A stretch of 64,000 bases of DNA from Lindgomyces ingoldianus (GCF_010093535.1 NW_022985210.1:303509-367508), one strand, 5' to 3'; positions 33,727 through 45,912 are shown, counted from the stretch's first letter. Notes: generated by a model not told the origin, from the letters alone. Numbers and translations: made by a program.

Positions 33727-34640
33727 TTATAATCTATTAGTCATTGCAGAAATAGCTTTACAGCGGAGTTCAAAGGAGACGGAGGTGAGGGACACCCACA
33801 AGGTACACAGCAAAGCGAAAGTCCATGTCTCAGCGCAATTTCCATAGTCCTGCGCTATTCGCTCCGCTTTAGTAGGATCCAAGATTTGTTTCTTAGACCC
33901 TTCCTGCCGCCCTCTAGCTCTCAAATCGACGAATCTTGACTTTCGAATTACCTCCTTTCCCTCGGGAATTTGAGGAACCCGAGGAATACAGCTCCCAAGC
34001 ACGATGACATTACCAACACACGCCAATCCTATCTTTGCAGGCCGGCGATCTTGGTCTTGGGTATCGAGGAGCCGAAAACACCAATGCGAATACAAAGATG
34101 CTAGGCGCGCGAAGTAATTTCTCTTTGTCCGCTCTTTCTGCTCCGGAGAAAGGGCCGGGAGATGTGCCGCTTCGGACAGGCACGCTCCGAGGAGGTCGAA
34201 GATTGTGTGACAGTACACGTGTAGGCGCGGGGCTCCGGAAGGGGACCAGTGCACGCGTCCGATTGGGGTACTGGTTGAGACTTCGGCCGCTAATAGGTCG
34301 ACCTTCGGGTAGTTTAGACCTGCTGGCTTCACGAAGTCTCTAAGGATTGCTGTCGATGCTGAGATGTCACTGTATTGCGGTTGAGAAACATGGCATATTG
34401 AGAGAACGACTAGGGAGTTGTGAGAACTCACTGTTGCTGTTGCATCATAGCGTAGAGTAAGCACGCTAGCTTCCTAGTCGAAGCTTGAGACTCCCCAGGA
34501 ACAGCCATTAGGGGCCCAACGAAGTTGTCCATTATTTCGAGGCGGTTGAACGCGAAGCATTCGCTCCATGTCAGCTTTCCTAGGGCCTCAAATCTAAGGA
34601 AGGGACTTGTGACTGTTGGGATCCGGATAGGATCGGCCAT
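33727..34640 (-). CDS. Hypothetical protein, two exons
   Basis: Predicted 283 residues with an intron at 34370-34431. Splicing joins LLYAMMQQQ onto HDISASTAILRDF. I do not recognise the family. Visible features: an N-terminus with PTVTSPFLRFEALGKLTWSE, a conserved-looking DFVKPAGLNYPKVDLL, a Cys/His-containing middle (YCHTIFDLLGACL, SHWCFRLLDTQ), and two hydrophobic stretches (IGLACVGNVIVLGSCI near residue 190 and FALLCTLWVSLTSVSF near the C-terminus) separated by a Lys/Arg-rich segment. The long frame, good splice signals and non-repetitive composition support a real gene. No signal peptide is evident. The function is unknown and the neighbours give no clue. Confidence 0.65.
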
Positions 34641-35631
34641 TTTGTATGGTATCGAAGACAGGATACTGTTCTAGTGAAAGCGAGTTGCGATACGAAGACA
34701 CGGGGGGAGTCTACCAGGAAGCAAGGACGGAGACACGCTATTTAATTCAAGCAAACGACAAGGCTGAGCCGCAGGTTAGAGCTGAACAGTGTCTCGGCCT
34801 TGACACTTGCGCACATGAAGTGTTGGCCAATATTCGTGCTTACAGTTGCTAATATGTATTGCTGTCGTTGAATCGAGTAGTCAGTAGCATTAATAGGATG
34901 GTTGTAGCTGAGGATGTTCGGGGTTTCCCTGGGGCATGATACGGAGTGGTGATTACGTGATTCATTTGTTAGGAAGCAAGTTCAGATTGCATGTATGGTG
35001 ATGAGTTTGTGCCGAAGATGAGTCGGGACTCGTAGTTCTAGTTAATATTCGGGCTTCGATTCGGAGTCTTCAGTCTGGCCTTTGATCCCCCTCCCAGAGA
35101 TCTTTCCAGCCCTGCCGACCAATTATTTGACCTCAAGCGTGCACAGGTGACAACATTATAAATTTTGTTAGGTCGAGTGGTCTAACTGTATTCTTTCTTT
35201 CAACTTGGAAACTTCAGAACAGGATATTGTGCGAACTCTCGACTACATCACCCTCATTTTCAGACCATCCTCAGTCTCAATCCTTCACAGTATGCCGAGT
35301 CGAACCCAGCGAATATATTCAGATTCGCTACAGCCCTTCCATAATCCCCGACTCCACCTACGACATATTCTGCTTGCTTGTAAATCATGGATTTATAATT
35401 TTCCATTCGTTATCACCCGACATACTAGCTGCAGACTTAACCATAGTTGGGCTTACCTCCTCCTGGTCCGTGCAGCGCCCTGCTATTCTTCTTAGCCCCT
35501 CTCTCCAAGAGCAACCTATATAAAAGACAGTAATAACAACCCCAGGACCAATATCTTACACGCCCCTCATTCACTCTATTAAATCTCGAACTCAAAATTC
35601 ACGCCTGACGATCATACAGAAGCGAAGAGCA
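34641..35631. other. Intergenic region
   Basis: The stretch probably holds divergent promoters for the hypothetical gene and the GFA gene. A TATATAAAAG element at about 35517-35526 lies some 110 bases before the GFA start codon. Confidence 0.45.
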
Positions 35632-36208
35632 ATGGCTGCTATCGCTGATAAATCCAAACCCTACCTCCCTCTAGCAAATCTTATAGGCGACGGCTGGTCC
35701 AAAGAAGGTGAAGCAATAGCCACGTGTTTTTGTGGCATCGTGCAATTGGCATCCATAAGTCTTGCAGATATGTCTCCACTCCGCTCTATTGCTTATACCA
35801 TCTCTAACCCCTCAGCCAACCGAAGGTCAAGGCCTGATCAACACCTTCATCTGCAACTGTGTAGATTGCCAGAAAATCACGGCGTCTATGTTTGCATCAA
35901 ACTTCACCGTCGACGACAAATACCTAAAACACCTACGCAGCCGCGACAATCTGAAGACATTCAGCCAATCGCATACCATCGCCTCAGGCAACAACATGAC
36001 AAACTATTTCTGTTCTACATGTGGCACGCCTATGTACCGTGTTAGCACGGGGTACCCTAGGATGAGTATCCTACGCATCGGCACCATAGACGATTTAGTC
36101 CTACACGAGACTAAGCTGAGACCCCAAATCGAACAGTTTACCAACGACCGTGTGAACTGGTTGCCGGGTGTGGAGGGAACTAAGAAATTCGTAGGAATCC
36201 ATACCTAA
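35632..36208 (+). CDS. GFA/CENP-V-type zinc-binding protein
   Basis: About 169 residues in two exons. Zinc-binding pairs of the Mss4-like fold are visible: TCFCG in exon 1, and CNCVDC and CSTCG in exon 2. Family words INTFICN, KITASMFASNF, LKTFSQSHTIASGN and TNYFCSTCG match the glutathione-dependent formaldehyde-activating (GFA) family. These small cytosolic proteins bind zinc; only some are shown to act on glutathione-formaldehyde adducts. The splice junction is uncertain. One in-phase choice is an intron at 35759-35825; the CAG acceptor at 35811-35813 gives the better protein match (PTEGQGLINTF) but lacks a good phase-0 donor. All zinc cysteines are present either way. Confidence 0.82.
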
Positions 36209-36783
36209 TCGAGGAATGTAAAATGAAGGAGAGATTTACGACTACAGTGAATAACCAGTGCGTCTTACCTTGAGTCAAGCTACGTTTAAACAAACAGACA
36301 ACTCTCCCCAGAGGTTCGTTGTGAAAAATGGAAGGACATGCATCTGGGATCAAGCTTTCGATGTGCTTCTTCCTGGGAGAAGAAACGCTCCCCGTTTCCT
36401 CAACATGCACCAGGCAGAGCAGCAAATGCACACAAATCCGCTGAATATGTGGCCAACGGTGCTGTATCTTCACGAACTTGAGGATCAGAAGGAAGTAATC
36501 GAGATCTTACACTACTACATGTGCTTTCTTTCTTGGCTTATATGCTATTCTAAGTAGAACACCCTCGCTATGCAAAAGGAACAAATCTGACATGCACTGG
36601 ATGAGGACGGTCTACGTCTATGCTTAGAGAGATGGAAGCGAATGTGGTCGCCCATCAAAAAAAACTAAGGGGCAAACTAGTAAAGGAGAAGGGAGCGAAA
36701 AAGAAATTGTAAAAATATTTGATAAGTGCAGCGATCGATTTTCCTGGTACATGGGACGTGAAGGAGGCTGAGACCCTGCAGGT
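36209..36783. other. Intergenic, between convergent genes
   Basis: The 3' ends of the GFA gene and of the TDT transporter face each other here. No gene motif is seen in the overlapping short frames. Confidence 0.4.
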
Positions 36784-38317
36784 TCAGTCCTCCACATCCT
36801 CATCTCTTCCAGGGTACATGATGTCCGCAATCCAAACAGCTCTGAGGTTTTGGTACAGCACAAACGCCCACACTAATGTGATAGCGATTGTCAATCCATT
36901 ACCGATGAAGAGAATCACTTCATCCTGTAAGCTGTTGCCGATGGAGATGGTCGCGATAACGAATCCGGTGTTCGGGAACACCATGGCCCACCATCCCAAG
37001 TGGAAATACTTTGGCGGAGAATTGAGAACCTAGCAGCTGTCAATTACTAAGTCTGGAGTCGTACTAGTAGGGACGACTTACAGCAACGAAAGCAATCATG
37101 AAAAACCACAGAGCCAATACCCAGAGGAACAACGCCGCTACGAGTGCAAGGGCGCGCAACATGGCCCCATCGAGCGATTTATCTCCATCGAAGTTAAAGT
37201 CTTCAGGGAGAGAGTTTGCCATTCCAATAAAGGCAAGACATGAAAATGAAGGTGGGCCAACCCCAATGAACATGGCGGGTCGATGCTCGCGATTTGGAAG
37301 ACCAGCCTGCATAAGACGACCGATGTAATGAGCATACATGAAAATGGCGACGGTAAACCCAAGGCCTTGGCAACCCATTCCTGCGGCGAGTATGGACATT
37401 CTAGATTGTATCGGCTGATCAGCCGCAACAACAGAGGCAATGGTGCCGGCAAGCATGACGGGGAAGATCGGTAACAGCCAGGAGGGCATCATCTTCTGGA
37501 GCATGTATGTATGTCCAATGAATAGGAAAGTGTAGTGGAATACAGCGAGCGCGAAGGTGCAGCTTGCGTATGCCCAAAATGCAATAGCCATAGTGGTTGT
37601 CAGCCACCCTCGCATCTGATGCTGCGCATCGTAAGACGCAACGACGTACTCTTGTGTGCTGGTGATGATAGTAGCAACGGATAGCCAAAATGTGGGGAAG
37701 AAGAGGCCTTCTCGTTCGTGCTTGAGAGATTCCTTGAGAGATCCCGGAAATTTCGTGAAGCGAAGGATCATCGCCGAGCAGAGAACCGTAAAAATTATAA
37801 GATTGAGGGCGTAGAATATTGCACCGATGGTAATAAGACCAGGAAATGCATGAGGCTGAATGGAAATTAGTGTTGCGAAGCCACCAGTGCTCATGGTCAA
37901 TGTATACCATGCCCACGTGAAGTGGTACAGCCGCTGACTTAAGGGGAGCTTTGGCTGGTGGGGGTCCTTCTCGTGCGAATAATGCGGCGGAGAGTAGCTG
38001 TGTGTTGCTTGTTTTTCAAGGTCGACTGAATCACGAGCAGTATCCGTTGCCGTTTTCTCGATATCCCTCTTGTCTACCATGTATGGTTGCTTTCCCTTCC
38101 AACCGATCGAATGACTGGTTTGGGATACAGGAAAGTATACCTCATTCAAGATTAGGGGTCCGACCTGTACGAAGGTATTGGCGCGGTTGCTGTGGCCGGA
38201 TTGATCTAGGTCGAACTGTGGATTGAAGCGTGGTTTAAATGAAGACTCGGACGAGAGGTCAGAGGGATTATATCGAGGATCCATTGCTAGTATCTTAGGA
38301 GAGGCGGCCTGCACCAC
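36784..38317 (-). CDS. TDT-family transporter (malic acid / C4-dicarboxylate type)
   Basis: Predicted 493 residues in two exons with an intron at 37030-37081. A cytosolic N-terminus of about 130 residues precedes RLYHFTWAWYTLTMSTGGFA, the conserved first helix of Mae1-like TDT (SLAC1-related) transporters. Ten helices are plausible. Typical words are CSAMILRFTKFPGSL, REGLFFPTFWLSVATII, MFIGVGPPSFSCLAFIGMA and, after splicing, PPKYFHLGWWAMVFPNTGF. It should export or import malate or other C4 acids at the plasma membrane; sulfite pumps of the same family are an alternative. Either Met1 or Met12 (MDPRYNPSD) could start translation. Confidence 0.92.
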
Positions 38318-40533
38318 GAGAGCAAAGAAATGAAAGTTCTAGAATAAAAAATGTACAAAACCAAAAAGGAGAGCAATTAGTTCAATACCGGGTCCGTTCG
38401 GAAGAGAGAATGGAACAGGATAAATAGTCTTGAGACCCCACAAGGGGGGATAAAAGCGCCAAGCACGAAGGTCCAACGCGAAGAGACCTTTTCAAATCAC
38501 GTAACACTGATAGCCACTACAATCAAACAGTATGTAGTAAAGCGTATTCCTCTAACGACATATGGGTGGAGTGGAATGCCGCTCTTCTTGGCGGAGATGA
38601 AGCGTTTCTTCGAACCTTCTCCTCATACCCACCGCGAAGCTTCGGATAAGGATTTGCGCTAAATACTACAGTCTTACGATTGGCTGCGGATCGTTTTCAC
38701 CTGCCGCGAAGGTTCCAAAAATGTAGTTCGTTCTTGGCCAAGCTTCAATGCCAAAGGAAAAACAAGCTCCATTGCTGTATTTAGAAAGAATGTTGATATC
38801 GGCTGATCCGAAAGCGAGTTGTGTAGTGGGACTGAGCAGAGCAAAGTGAGCTCGAATTAGTTGCAATCATATCCCGACCCGTAGGTCAACTCGTCCATGT
38901 GCTCTCGTGAAAGATGGTGGTGCAGGAAATTTTCGTGGAATGAAGTTTCTCGGCCGAAAAAGTTTGCGACGAATCTTTTGTGGAGTAAATTTTCTCAACG
39001 AGAAGAACTTTAAGATCGTCAACAATAATGAATAAACCTCAAGGTCGAGAACACAGCCGAGGGCACTAGCAGGGGTTATTGCAGCATATCAAGCGCCCTT
39101 TCAAGTATGGTGAGCCTCGCGAAGTTGTCGTCAAACAGCTTGTCAGCCTTGTCGTTCCTGTACCATAGACAATGACTGCAATACTACCTTGCCATATAAA
39201 GCATCCGAATGCTCCCGATGGCACGTCGAAACCAGGTTAATACTTGGTGCGGGAGATAGACTATTAAGACGTAATGCGGCTCTTGGTCGGTGCTTGCCGT
39301 CCGGAAAGGGAGTGAAACAGCCATGGAAACGCCCGAAGCGGATCGGTCCTCTAACGTGGAATGAGCGCGCCAAGCACCTCACACACGCGAAACACTTGGA
39401 AGGGTCAAGCCCCCACCTCTTCAAGACGACTTCGCCCCGAGTGGTAGCTTGGTATCGAAATGCCATGGCACAGAATCGCAGGCTCGTTATTTTGGGGCCA
39501 GTGAACATGTGCTTGGCATCTCCTGAAGGGTACGTGACGATCCGAAAGTGGACTCTAGATGGTATAAATCCTCATCGAGGGGTCAACTCCGGCGCATAAC
39601 ACAGGAGAACATCGCATAAGTGAAGTCCGAGGGATTCGCACTCCAAGGTAATGCACGTCCAAGTCGGTGTCGGGCATGTATAGCAGCACGATAACGATAG
39701 AATCTTCATGGTAGCGCAACCGAAGAGAGAAGGCATAGGAGTTCTACACGTTTAGCTGTCCCTTTTACTGCGAAAGGATGTTCCCGCAAACTTGGCGTGC
39801 TATACTAAGTGCGGATGCCAATCGGGTTCAGATCTTTTGGATGTTAAGTCTACTCTTGATAGGAGGGGGGGTTTTGGTGCACACGGGGTCGCAGGCCTTG
39901 CGCGTGCTTGAAATGGTTTCTAGATGTAAAATTATGAAGATGCATATCGCGGCTGTGTAAGTGGCGATGACCGGCAGGTGTGATGATGGTGCTGAGACTT
40001 CACGTGAGCGAAGGAAGGTTGAGAGTCGAGGCGAGATGAGTGAGGTTTCCCGGCCCGCAAGCGGGTGGCGTCAAACTCGGCCGCGGATCCGTGACAGACA
40101 ACCCAAGCTTATTTTGACCGCGACAACCTCCAATGTCTAACCTAATACTTGTCCCGGTATTGCGAAAATACCCTTTGAGTTCATGAATACTTGAACAATG
40201 AAGTTATGCCAGAGAAAGGATGCTGAAGTGAGAGGACGAAGCTCTATCTTGGACTGCTGCCACGAGAGACAGGCCAGGATCAATTTCAGCTCACTTGCAT
40301 TCGCTCGACGTAGGAATGCAAAATTTTCTTCAAAATACAACAATGCTAACTTATGGATGAAACTATTAGACCCGCAATAATTCGATCTTAGAAGATAAAA
40401 CAATGTGGTACTTCCGAACGGAACCTCAGGACATCGAAAAAACCCTACCACCCACCATAACGAAATCTCATCGCGGACAATAAATTTAGAATAATGACAG
40501 TTACCCAGGCATATTTGCTAAAGACATCAAGTT
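38318..40533. other. Gene-poor region
   Basis: About 2.2 kb with no supported gene. A 136-codon plus-strand frame at 39189-39599 is GC-richer than its surroundings but has no recognisable domain and is matched by a similar frame on the other strand. Promoter sequence of the TDT gene lies at the left end. Confidence 0.4.
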
Positions 40534-41046
40534 TCAAAGGCTAAAAAAAGGCGGTTCTTCGGGGATCGTTACTATTGTGACCGGCCAGATATTCAGCACT
40601 CCTTCCCAAGCCTTCACGACCACATAGTCTTCGAAGTTCGTCAACTGAATCGAGATTCCAACGAGGACCTTAGGCGTATTGAAGATAACCCGAGTGTCGT
40701 AGTTGATCTTCTTGTCCGCCATCATGGCTTTAAATGCCTCGTGGGTCTGCGGAGAATGAGCTCGAGTTAAAACCGTTCTAACCACGTTCCCACTCACGTA
40801 TCCTTCTTTGAACTCGATGATATACGCACCTGGTACATTTTCTTGTCCCGCCTCCACCCCTCGGGTTCCGATGGGCCGCGAATCGATCGGACGGGGCTCA
40901 ACTGGACGACCTTCAACCGGCCGTCCATCGATGGGACGGCCATTAAAGTCAACAGGCCTATCACCAATGTCGCCCGCAATCGGCGCAGAGACCGGAAGGC
41001 CAGCGACAAATGCAACTAGAACAAGGAAAACACAGAAGATCTTCAT
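40534..41046 (-). CDS. Stand-alone secreted subtilase propeptide-like protein
   Basis: Predicted 170 residues, single exon. I start at 41046 because it gives a clear signal peptide (MKIFCVFLVLVAFVAGLPVSA); the upstream in-frame ATG at 41205 would bury it. Residues 30-65 are tandem pentads of the form RP(V/I)(D/E)G. The rest resembles the N-terminal propeptide (I9-like) of fungal subtilisin-type proteases: VPGAYIIEFKEG, HEAFKAMMADKKINYDTR, VLVGISIQL and VLNIWPVTIVTIP. The catalytic Asp-His-Ser domain that should follow is absent: a stop comes straight after and the next 2 kb on that strand show no protease motif. It is either a secreted protease inhibitor/chaperone, as known for free propeptides in other fungi, or the stump of a broken protease gene. 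Confidence 0.7.
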   Translation of the reverse strand: MKIFCVFLVLVAFVAGLPVSAPIAGDIGDRPVDFNGRPIDGRPVEGRPVEPRPIDSRPIGTRGVEAGQENVPGAYIIEFKEGYVSGNVVRTVLTRAHSPQTHEAFKAMMADKKINYDTRVIFNTPKVLVGISIQLTNFEDYVVVKAWEGVLNIWPVTIVTIPEEPPFFSL

Positions 41047-43946
41047 GTTTTTGAAGGACGTTACTGGTCTGGATCTGAGCAGGATATTTCGGATATCTGC
41101 AGTGGCATGCGCTGAACTCCCATCATGCCCAAGCTTGCGTAGACCCTTTATACTCCAGACTCGGAGGCAAATCCCCGGGATTGCGATCCAAATTACCCTG
41201 GACAATATGATCTTCGATATTCGCGATGAATCTAGGAGATATGCTGAATATGGGTTGGCGAATGGCCTTCAGCCGAATACGAGCCGCCAGATTGAAAGGA
41301 TTAGGATCCATGTGGTCGGGTATCGATCCATTGCACTCTCAGTAGATGAAGACCAAAATAGTGCCTCCCTTCGGACAGTGCGATGATAGATGAACATCAC
41401 TCTTGATGATTGGGCAAGGGTAACATTCCATTCCGATTATTCGGTGAATTCACAACTACGTGATCTTGATCCTAAGTGCTCTCTTGCGACACTTCAAGAT
41501 AAACTCGAGGTGCAATGTGCAGCGAACCAATCTAACTACACGACAATAGCCTTATCAGGCCACTATCGCTGAACGGGGAGCATATCTCAACGCACGAAAG
41601 GAAGCTCATTTGACATTTTCTGTCCATGGACATCCAGACTCAAGCAAAGAGAGGTATAGGCATATTTTAGAGGAAAGACTGGTATTGCTGCAGCAACTAT
41701 ATCTGGCGAACAAGTCAAAGCCTTCGTGACGAACGGGGTCGCGGTGTCTGACGCATATGTGCGAGAAAGTCCAATACAACCTCGTTCAAAGTACGTGCAG
41801 GTTGCTTCTCATACTCCTCCCGCTTTCGGCACCCCAGCAAGCACATTCATCCCCTCGGTCCCCGTGCCTTTCATTCCTTGTCACCTTTGCCTCAATTCAA
41901 ATCACCATCTCCAACAGCGCCAGCCAATAACGCCAACCTCGAAGAAATCAGAGCCACACTGTCCTCAAACAAATCCAGTCCCTGTGTCGCATTGTAGGAT
42001 ATCAGACTCTTGAGCGTATACGTTCATGCTTGGCAGCAAAACTGGTTGCTCAGCATCATCTTCCCAGCAAAGATCATTCGCCCACAAAAACCTAGCCATC
42101 TAGCTCGCATATTGACATCTATTAAAATGAGTGTGGAGATCCTAGCTGGTCGAAAGATGGAGGGTTAATGTAACATGATGCTGCTAGAGATGTTGATGAC
42201 AAAGGAGAGGAACATACCGACATGCCATCGCGGTTTCGTGAAGTCGACATACCAGCCAAGGAACAGTATAGTGATTAACCCCAACTCCGCTGGCTGCCAA
42301 TTCTTAGTTCACTTCCTCGATAGAATAATCTTCCAGCCCCCTCAGCTACTTGTTCATGATGGTGTTTGTAGAAACTAGCTCCATGTTCGAAGCAAAAATC
42401 CATACTAAAATTAGAACTCACCAATGCCATGTTCCAATGGCTCTACCGATAGTGCTCCATCCAATTTGACCGCGGGTCTTATTCACATCTAGTAGCCGTT
42501 CCATGGCAATTGCTCGTTCTACGAGAGTGAGATCTGCCTCTTCAACGACTCGGCATTTTTAGGGAAGCAAGGATATCCGTACGCTGCAATAGAAATCGTG
42601 ATCGAGAATCGGCGATGAAAAGTCACCACCATCTCGCGAGCCTGTGTGTTTCCCATTCATACTATTGTAAATTCCGCTTCGAGGGAAACCCAAGAACCTT
42701 ATGCTGGCTCGACCGCTAGAAGTAAAAATCGCTATGCTGCAACAAGGCTCTTCCTTTCCATATGAGCTGTTTAGGATTCATCGTTCAACGAAGAGCGAGT
42801 ATTCAAAGATAACCCGTAAAAATCGTATTAATATGGCGGGCTCAGGGCAATCAACGAATGCAGTGCTTAGCGTAAGTGATCTCATGCAACTATAGCGACA
42901 GATGCGAGGGGAAAGGACTTGCATGATATAGCTAGTGGGGAGTTGGTCGAGGCGTAGCCTTGTGGAAGGCTGGGCGGTATCGTATGAAGGACAAGGGACT
43001 AGCGGAACGGTTTTACTCCTATTGACTTAGCTCAATTACGTTCCTTGGAATCCACCTTCTATCATACCGGATGTATACGAGCTATTGAGATTTGTGCGGC
43101 CATGGCAGTTAACCCAGTATATCACACAAAAATGTAGGCCATGAGAAAGAAGTTTGGCTTGACGGTGAGACAGCGCTCCCCCTTCGTATCAGTCGGCTGA
43201 CTCCAGATAATTTCACGGTGAAAATCTCCAGGGAGCTGGATTTCAGAGTCCTGATGTCAAGGTTCAGTGGACAAATCGCGAATGAAAGAGCGAGGTGATG
43301 TGAGACGAGGCTCTGGGGGACACCATTGACTAGAGATATGGATGGGCTCATCCTTCAATCTAAAGATATTGTATCATCGCAGGAAGACCTTCGTGAATAA
43401 ATATCAAGATACCCTCCAAGGCTGCGTTGACTGATGCGGGTACTCTACTAAGTGAAAGTTGTGCTTGGGATGGTGCCCCCAAACGTTCGGCTTGGTGCAG
43501 GTATTAACCGCAGATCCATGTTAGAGGAAGATAAGCGTGTGATCAACCTCCTCTGACTGTGATAGGCTTACCTAACTCCAAATATATTCATATCGAGTTG
43601 TGACGGCGCTGTTTCTCGGGAGTGGTACTGCGTTCCCCTCTCATGCGGCCACTCGCTTGGGTCAGTGGGTGCGCGTCGTCTATCCCAGATCCCAATGTTG
43701 TTCGAGATATATACGACCCTTGGAAATGGCATATAAATTCCACAAGAAACTTCTAAGGAAAAGTCTAGATGCGTTAGGAAGTAAGGAAGAAGCTTTCGCT
43801 ACAAGAGACCACGATAAGTACAACCTGGACGCTGCACAGTGCTAAACGAGCCCTCTTTCCCACCACTAACGACAGGTGATCGTGTCTTACGTTTTCGTCT
43901 TTTTCCGATATCATAGTAACTCATATATTTAGTGCTACGGGCCGAT
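41047..43946. other. Degenerate, gene-poor region
   Basis: No intact gene. Short protein-like fragments can be seen but not assigned, for example a plus-strand frame with GKTGIAAATISGEQ and VAVSDAYVRESPIQPRS at 41670-41800. A minus-strand pair resembles a membrane transporter (ERAIAMERLLDVNKTRG near 42480; ILFLGWYVDFTKPRWHVG near 42220). Stops and shifts break every frame. This looks like decayed coding DNA. Confidence 0.35.
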
Positions 43947-44095
43947 ATGGCTCATCTCGATCTCTCTGAGTTCGACAAGGCAACCGAAGCGCGGTCGTGA
44001 CGGTGGAGACCATGTTAGAAAACTGTCGTAGGTCCCGGACGGATTTCTACATCTCGTGAACCACGGTATCGGTCGCAAGACTTACAGATACCACA
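43947..44095 (+). pseudogene. 2OG-Fe(II) oxygenase N-terminal remnant
   Basis: MAHLDLSEFDKATEA starts at 43947, then after a stop and frame change VETMLENCRRS, then after another shift GFLHLVNHGIGRKTY. This is the start of a DIOX_N domain, with the usual LVNHGI motif. Nothing of the catalytic core follows on this strand. Confidence 0.6.
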
Positions 44096-44639
44096 CGAAC
44101 ATTAAAAAAAGCCGCCTTAGGTCTTCCATTCATGGGGAAAGGCCATGGTTCATAATAAAAGCGAAGATAAATAAAGGGCAATTTGGCGACTTTAAGTCGT
44201 GATACTTACGATCCGCAAATGGGCTGTTATGCGTAGATGCGGGACAGGTGGATACGGAGTTAATGTTTAGCAGTCTTACATGAAAAAAATTATCGATGGA
44301 ATTAGCCTTCGGAGATCGAAGAGAAACAAGCCGACATTCCACCAATGCCCCGGCCCTTAGACTAGAATACCAAAGACTTACCCCCTCATCTCGGCTGCTC
44401 TAGTCCTCTGTTTTGAACCCACCGTTGTCCTGTTACTCTAAAAAAAAAAAAGGAGCCAAGAGCAGTATCTCCATATAAACTTAAGGCTTCAACTTACTAA
44501 CAATATTTAGGAAGGATTTTCTGATATAGTAGGAATTGTGTTAAGATTCTGATGTATACAATTTTGGCGAGGGGAAAAAATAAAGCCACAGCGGTTTGGA
44601 CAGACAGATTCTTTCTTTTTGCTCCACGTTCTTCTTCAG

Positions 44640-45560
44640 CGGTACTTGAAGCATCTCTTCGAAGCACCTACCTACCGTAATGCCCTTAATATCCTCATAT
44701 CGGACTCCAGGTTCTCGAAACTGCTCCAACAACCCCACCACCGCATCTTCATTCGGCTGCAGAAAATCAGCATCCCAAAAGGTTCCTTGCCTCCCATGTT
44801 GACCTATGAATAGTACTCTTCTAGTGTCCCCCAATGGCCATCTTCAGGAAATCTCCAATGTTAACGACGAAGGTTCGATTATCCGCGACTGAATGGAAAT
44901 TGATTACGTCGTCGTTAGAAACTTTGAGAACTGGTTCGGTGGTTGGCGAATACTATACGCAAGTAACTGGCAGGAATCTCTCCGGGCGTCTATTCATATA
45001 CTGGGAGAACTGGCGTGTGGCGGAGTCGAAGTGATCCCCCGGGAAGGTTAAGAGTCAGCACAGAGATAGGAATCAGGCACTTTGCGAAGAAGGGCATGTG
45101 CATGTAGTAGTGGTAAATGGGAGGACGAAATAAAGATGCAAATGGCAATGAGAGCCATTGGTTGCGAGGCTTTGGCATCGTAGCCTGCGGACAAGAATCG
45201 CTTTGCTCAGCATCCATTACGTCTTCGCCTATGTAACCCCAATACTTCTCTCTCACTGATATGGGCTTCCACTTCGGCCTCTTCTGGCAATGCACGCAAT
45301 GTCCTCGAAAGTCCCATGGCATACGTGATCAGGGATTTCATTGTTCACTGCATAAAAGGAGCCGACATCGCGACACGCTATCCCCACTTCTTCCAGCCGA
45401 TTCCTATCCAGAATATCCGAAGATAGCAAGCGGCTCATATCGATACTTGAAAGTTCCGCAAAGGTCGGCTCAGCGGCAGCGCCTGTGAGAACCGGCCGAC
45501 TTCCATGTACTCTGACATCATGGTAGTGAAAGCATTCTACGAAATCGCAGATCATCATCT
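44640..45560 (-). pseudogene. Dead 2OG-Fe(II) oxygenase
   Basis: Read leftwards, the parts of the family appear in order but in different frames: EPTFAELSSIDMSRLL and ACRDVGSFYAVNNEIPD (DIOX_N), ALPEEAEVEAHISE after a shift, YWGYIGEDVMDAEQSD after a second shift, then LNLPG and HFDSATRQFSQYMN. A stop follows, then VLKVSNDDVINFHSVADNRT, FVVNIGDFLK, another stop, KSTIHR, and FLQPNEDAVVGLL and ITVGRCFEEML. The region that should carry the HxD iron ligands is missing, so the copy is beyond rescue by simple frame errors. It is related in type to the intact gene at 12.4-13.7 kb but not obviously a recent copy of it. Confidence 0.8.
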
Positions 45561-45912
45561 GATAATACCGGGGACTCCAGAAATAATAGATATGACGGGG
45601 CTTCAAACCTCACGATTTTGATAATTGATGAGGGGTTCAGAGGTGGCGTTTCTCCTTGCAGGCAAGAGGTCTCAGGATCTGATAGGCCAACTCCGTCACT
45701 AAACCACGCAAAGGGTTTATCAGGCCTTGATCGAATCTATCTTATACGAACCATTTCTATCGCTATCTCTTATATTGGTTAAGGACAGAAGTCTAAGAGT
45801 ACCCCCCAACTTATAGCGCTCTGCAGCTCCCCCTTCTCCACCACTTCGCCCCCCCTTGGTCCCCCAATCTGTCCTTCTAATCCTAGACTAAAGCACGATG
45901 TGAATGCCGAAT

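Noticed and set aside
39189..39599. 136-codon plus-strand frame in the gene-poor region
   Set aside because: No recognisable domain, a similar-sized frame lies on the other strand, and there are no splice or promoter hints.
42100..42720. Possible MFS transporter remnant on the minus strand
   Set aside because: Two transporter-like fragments are visible, but neither carries a decisive family motif and they are broken by stops; I left them as unassigned decay.
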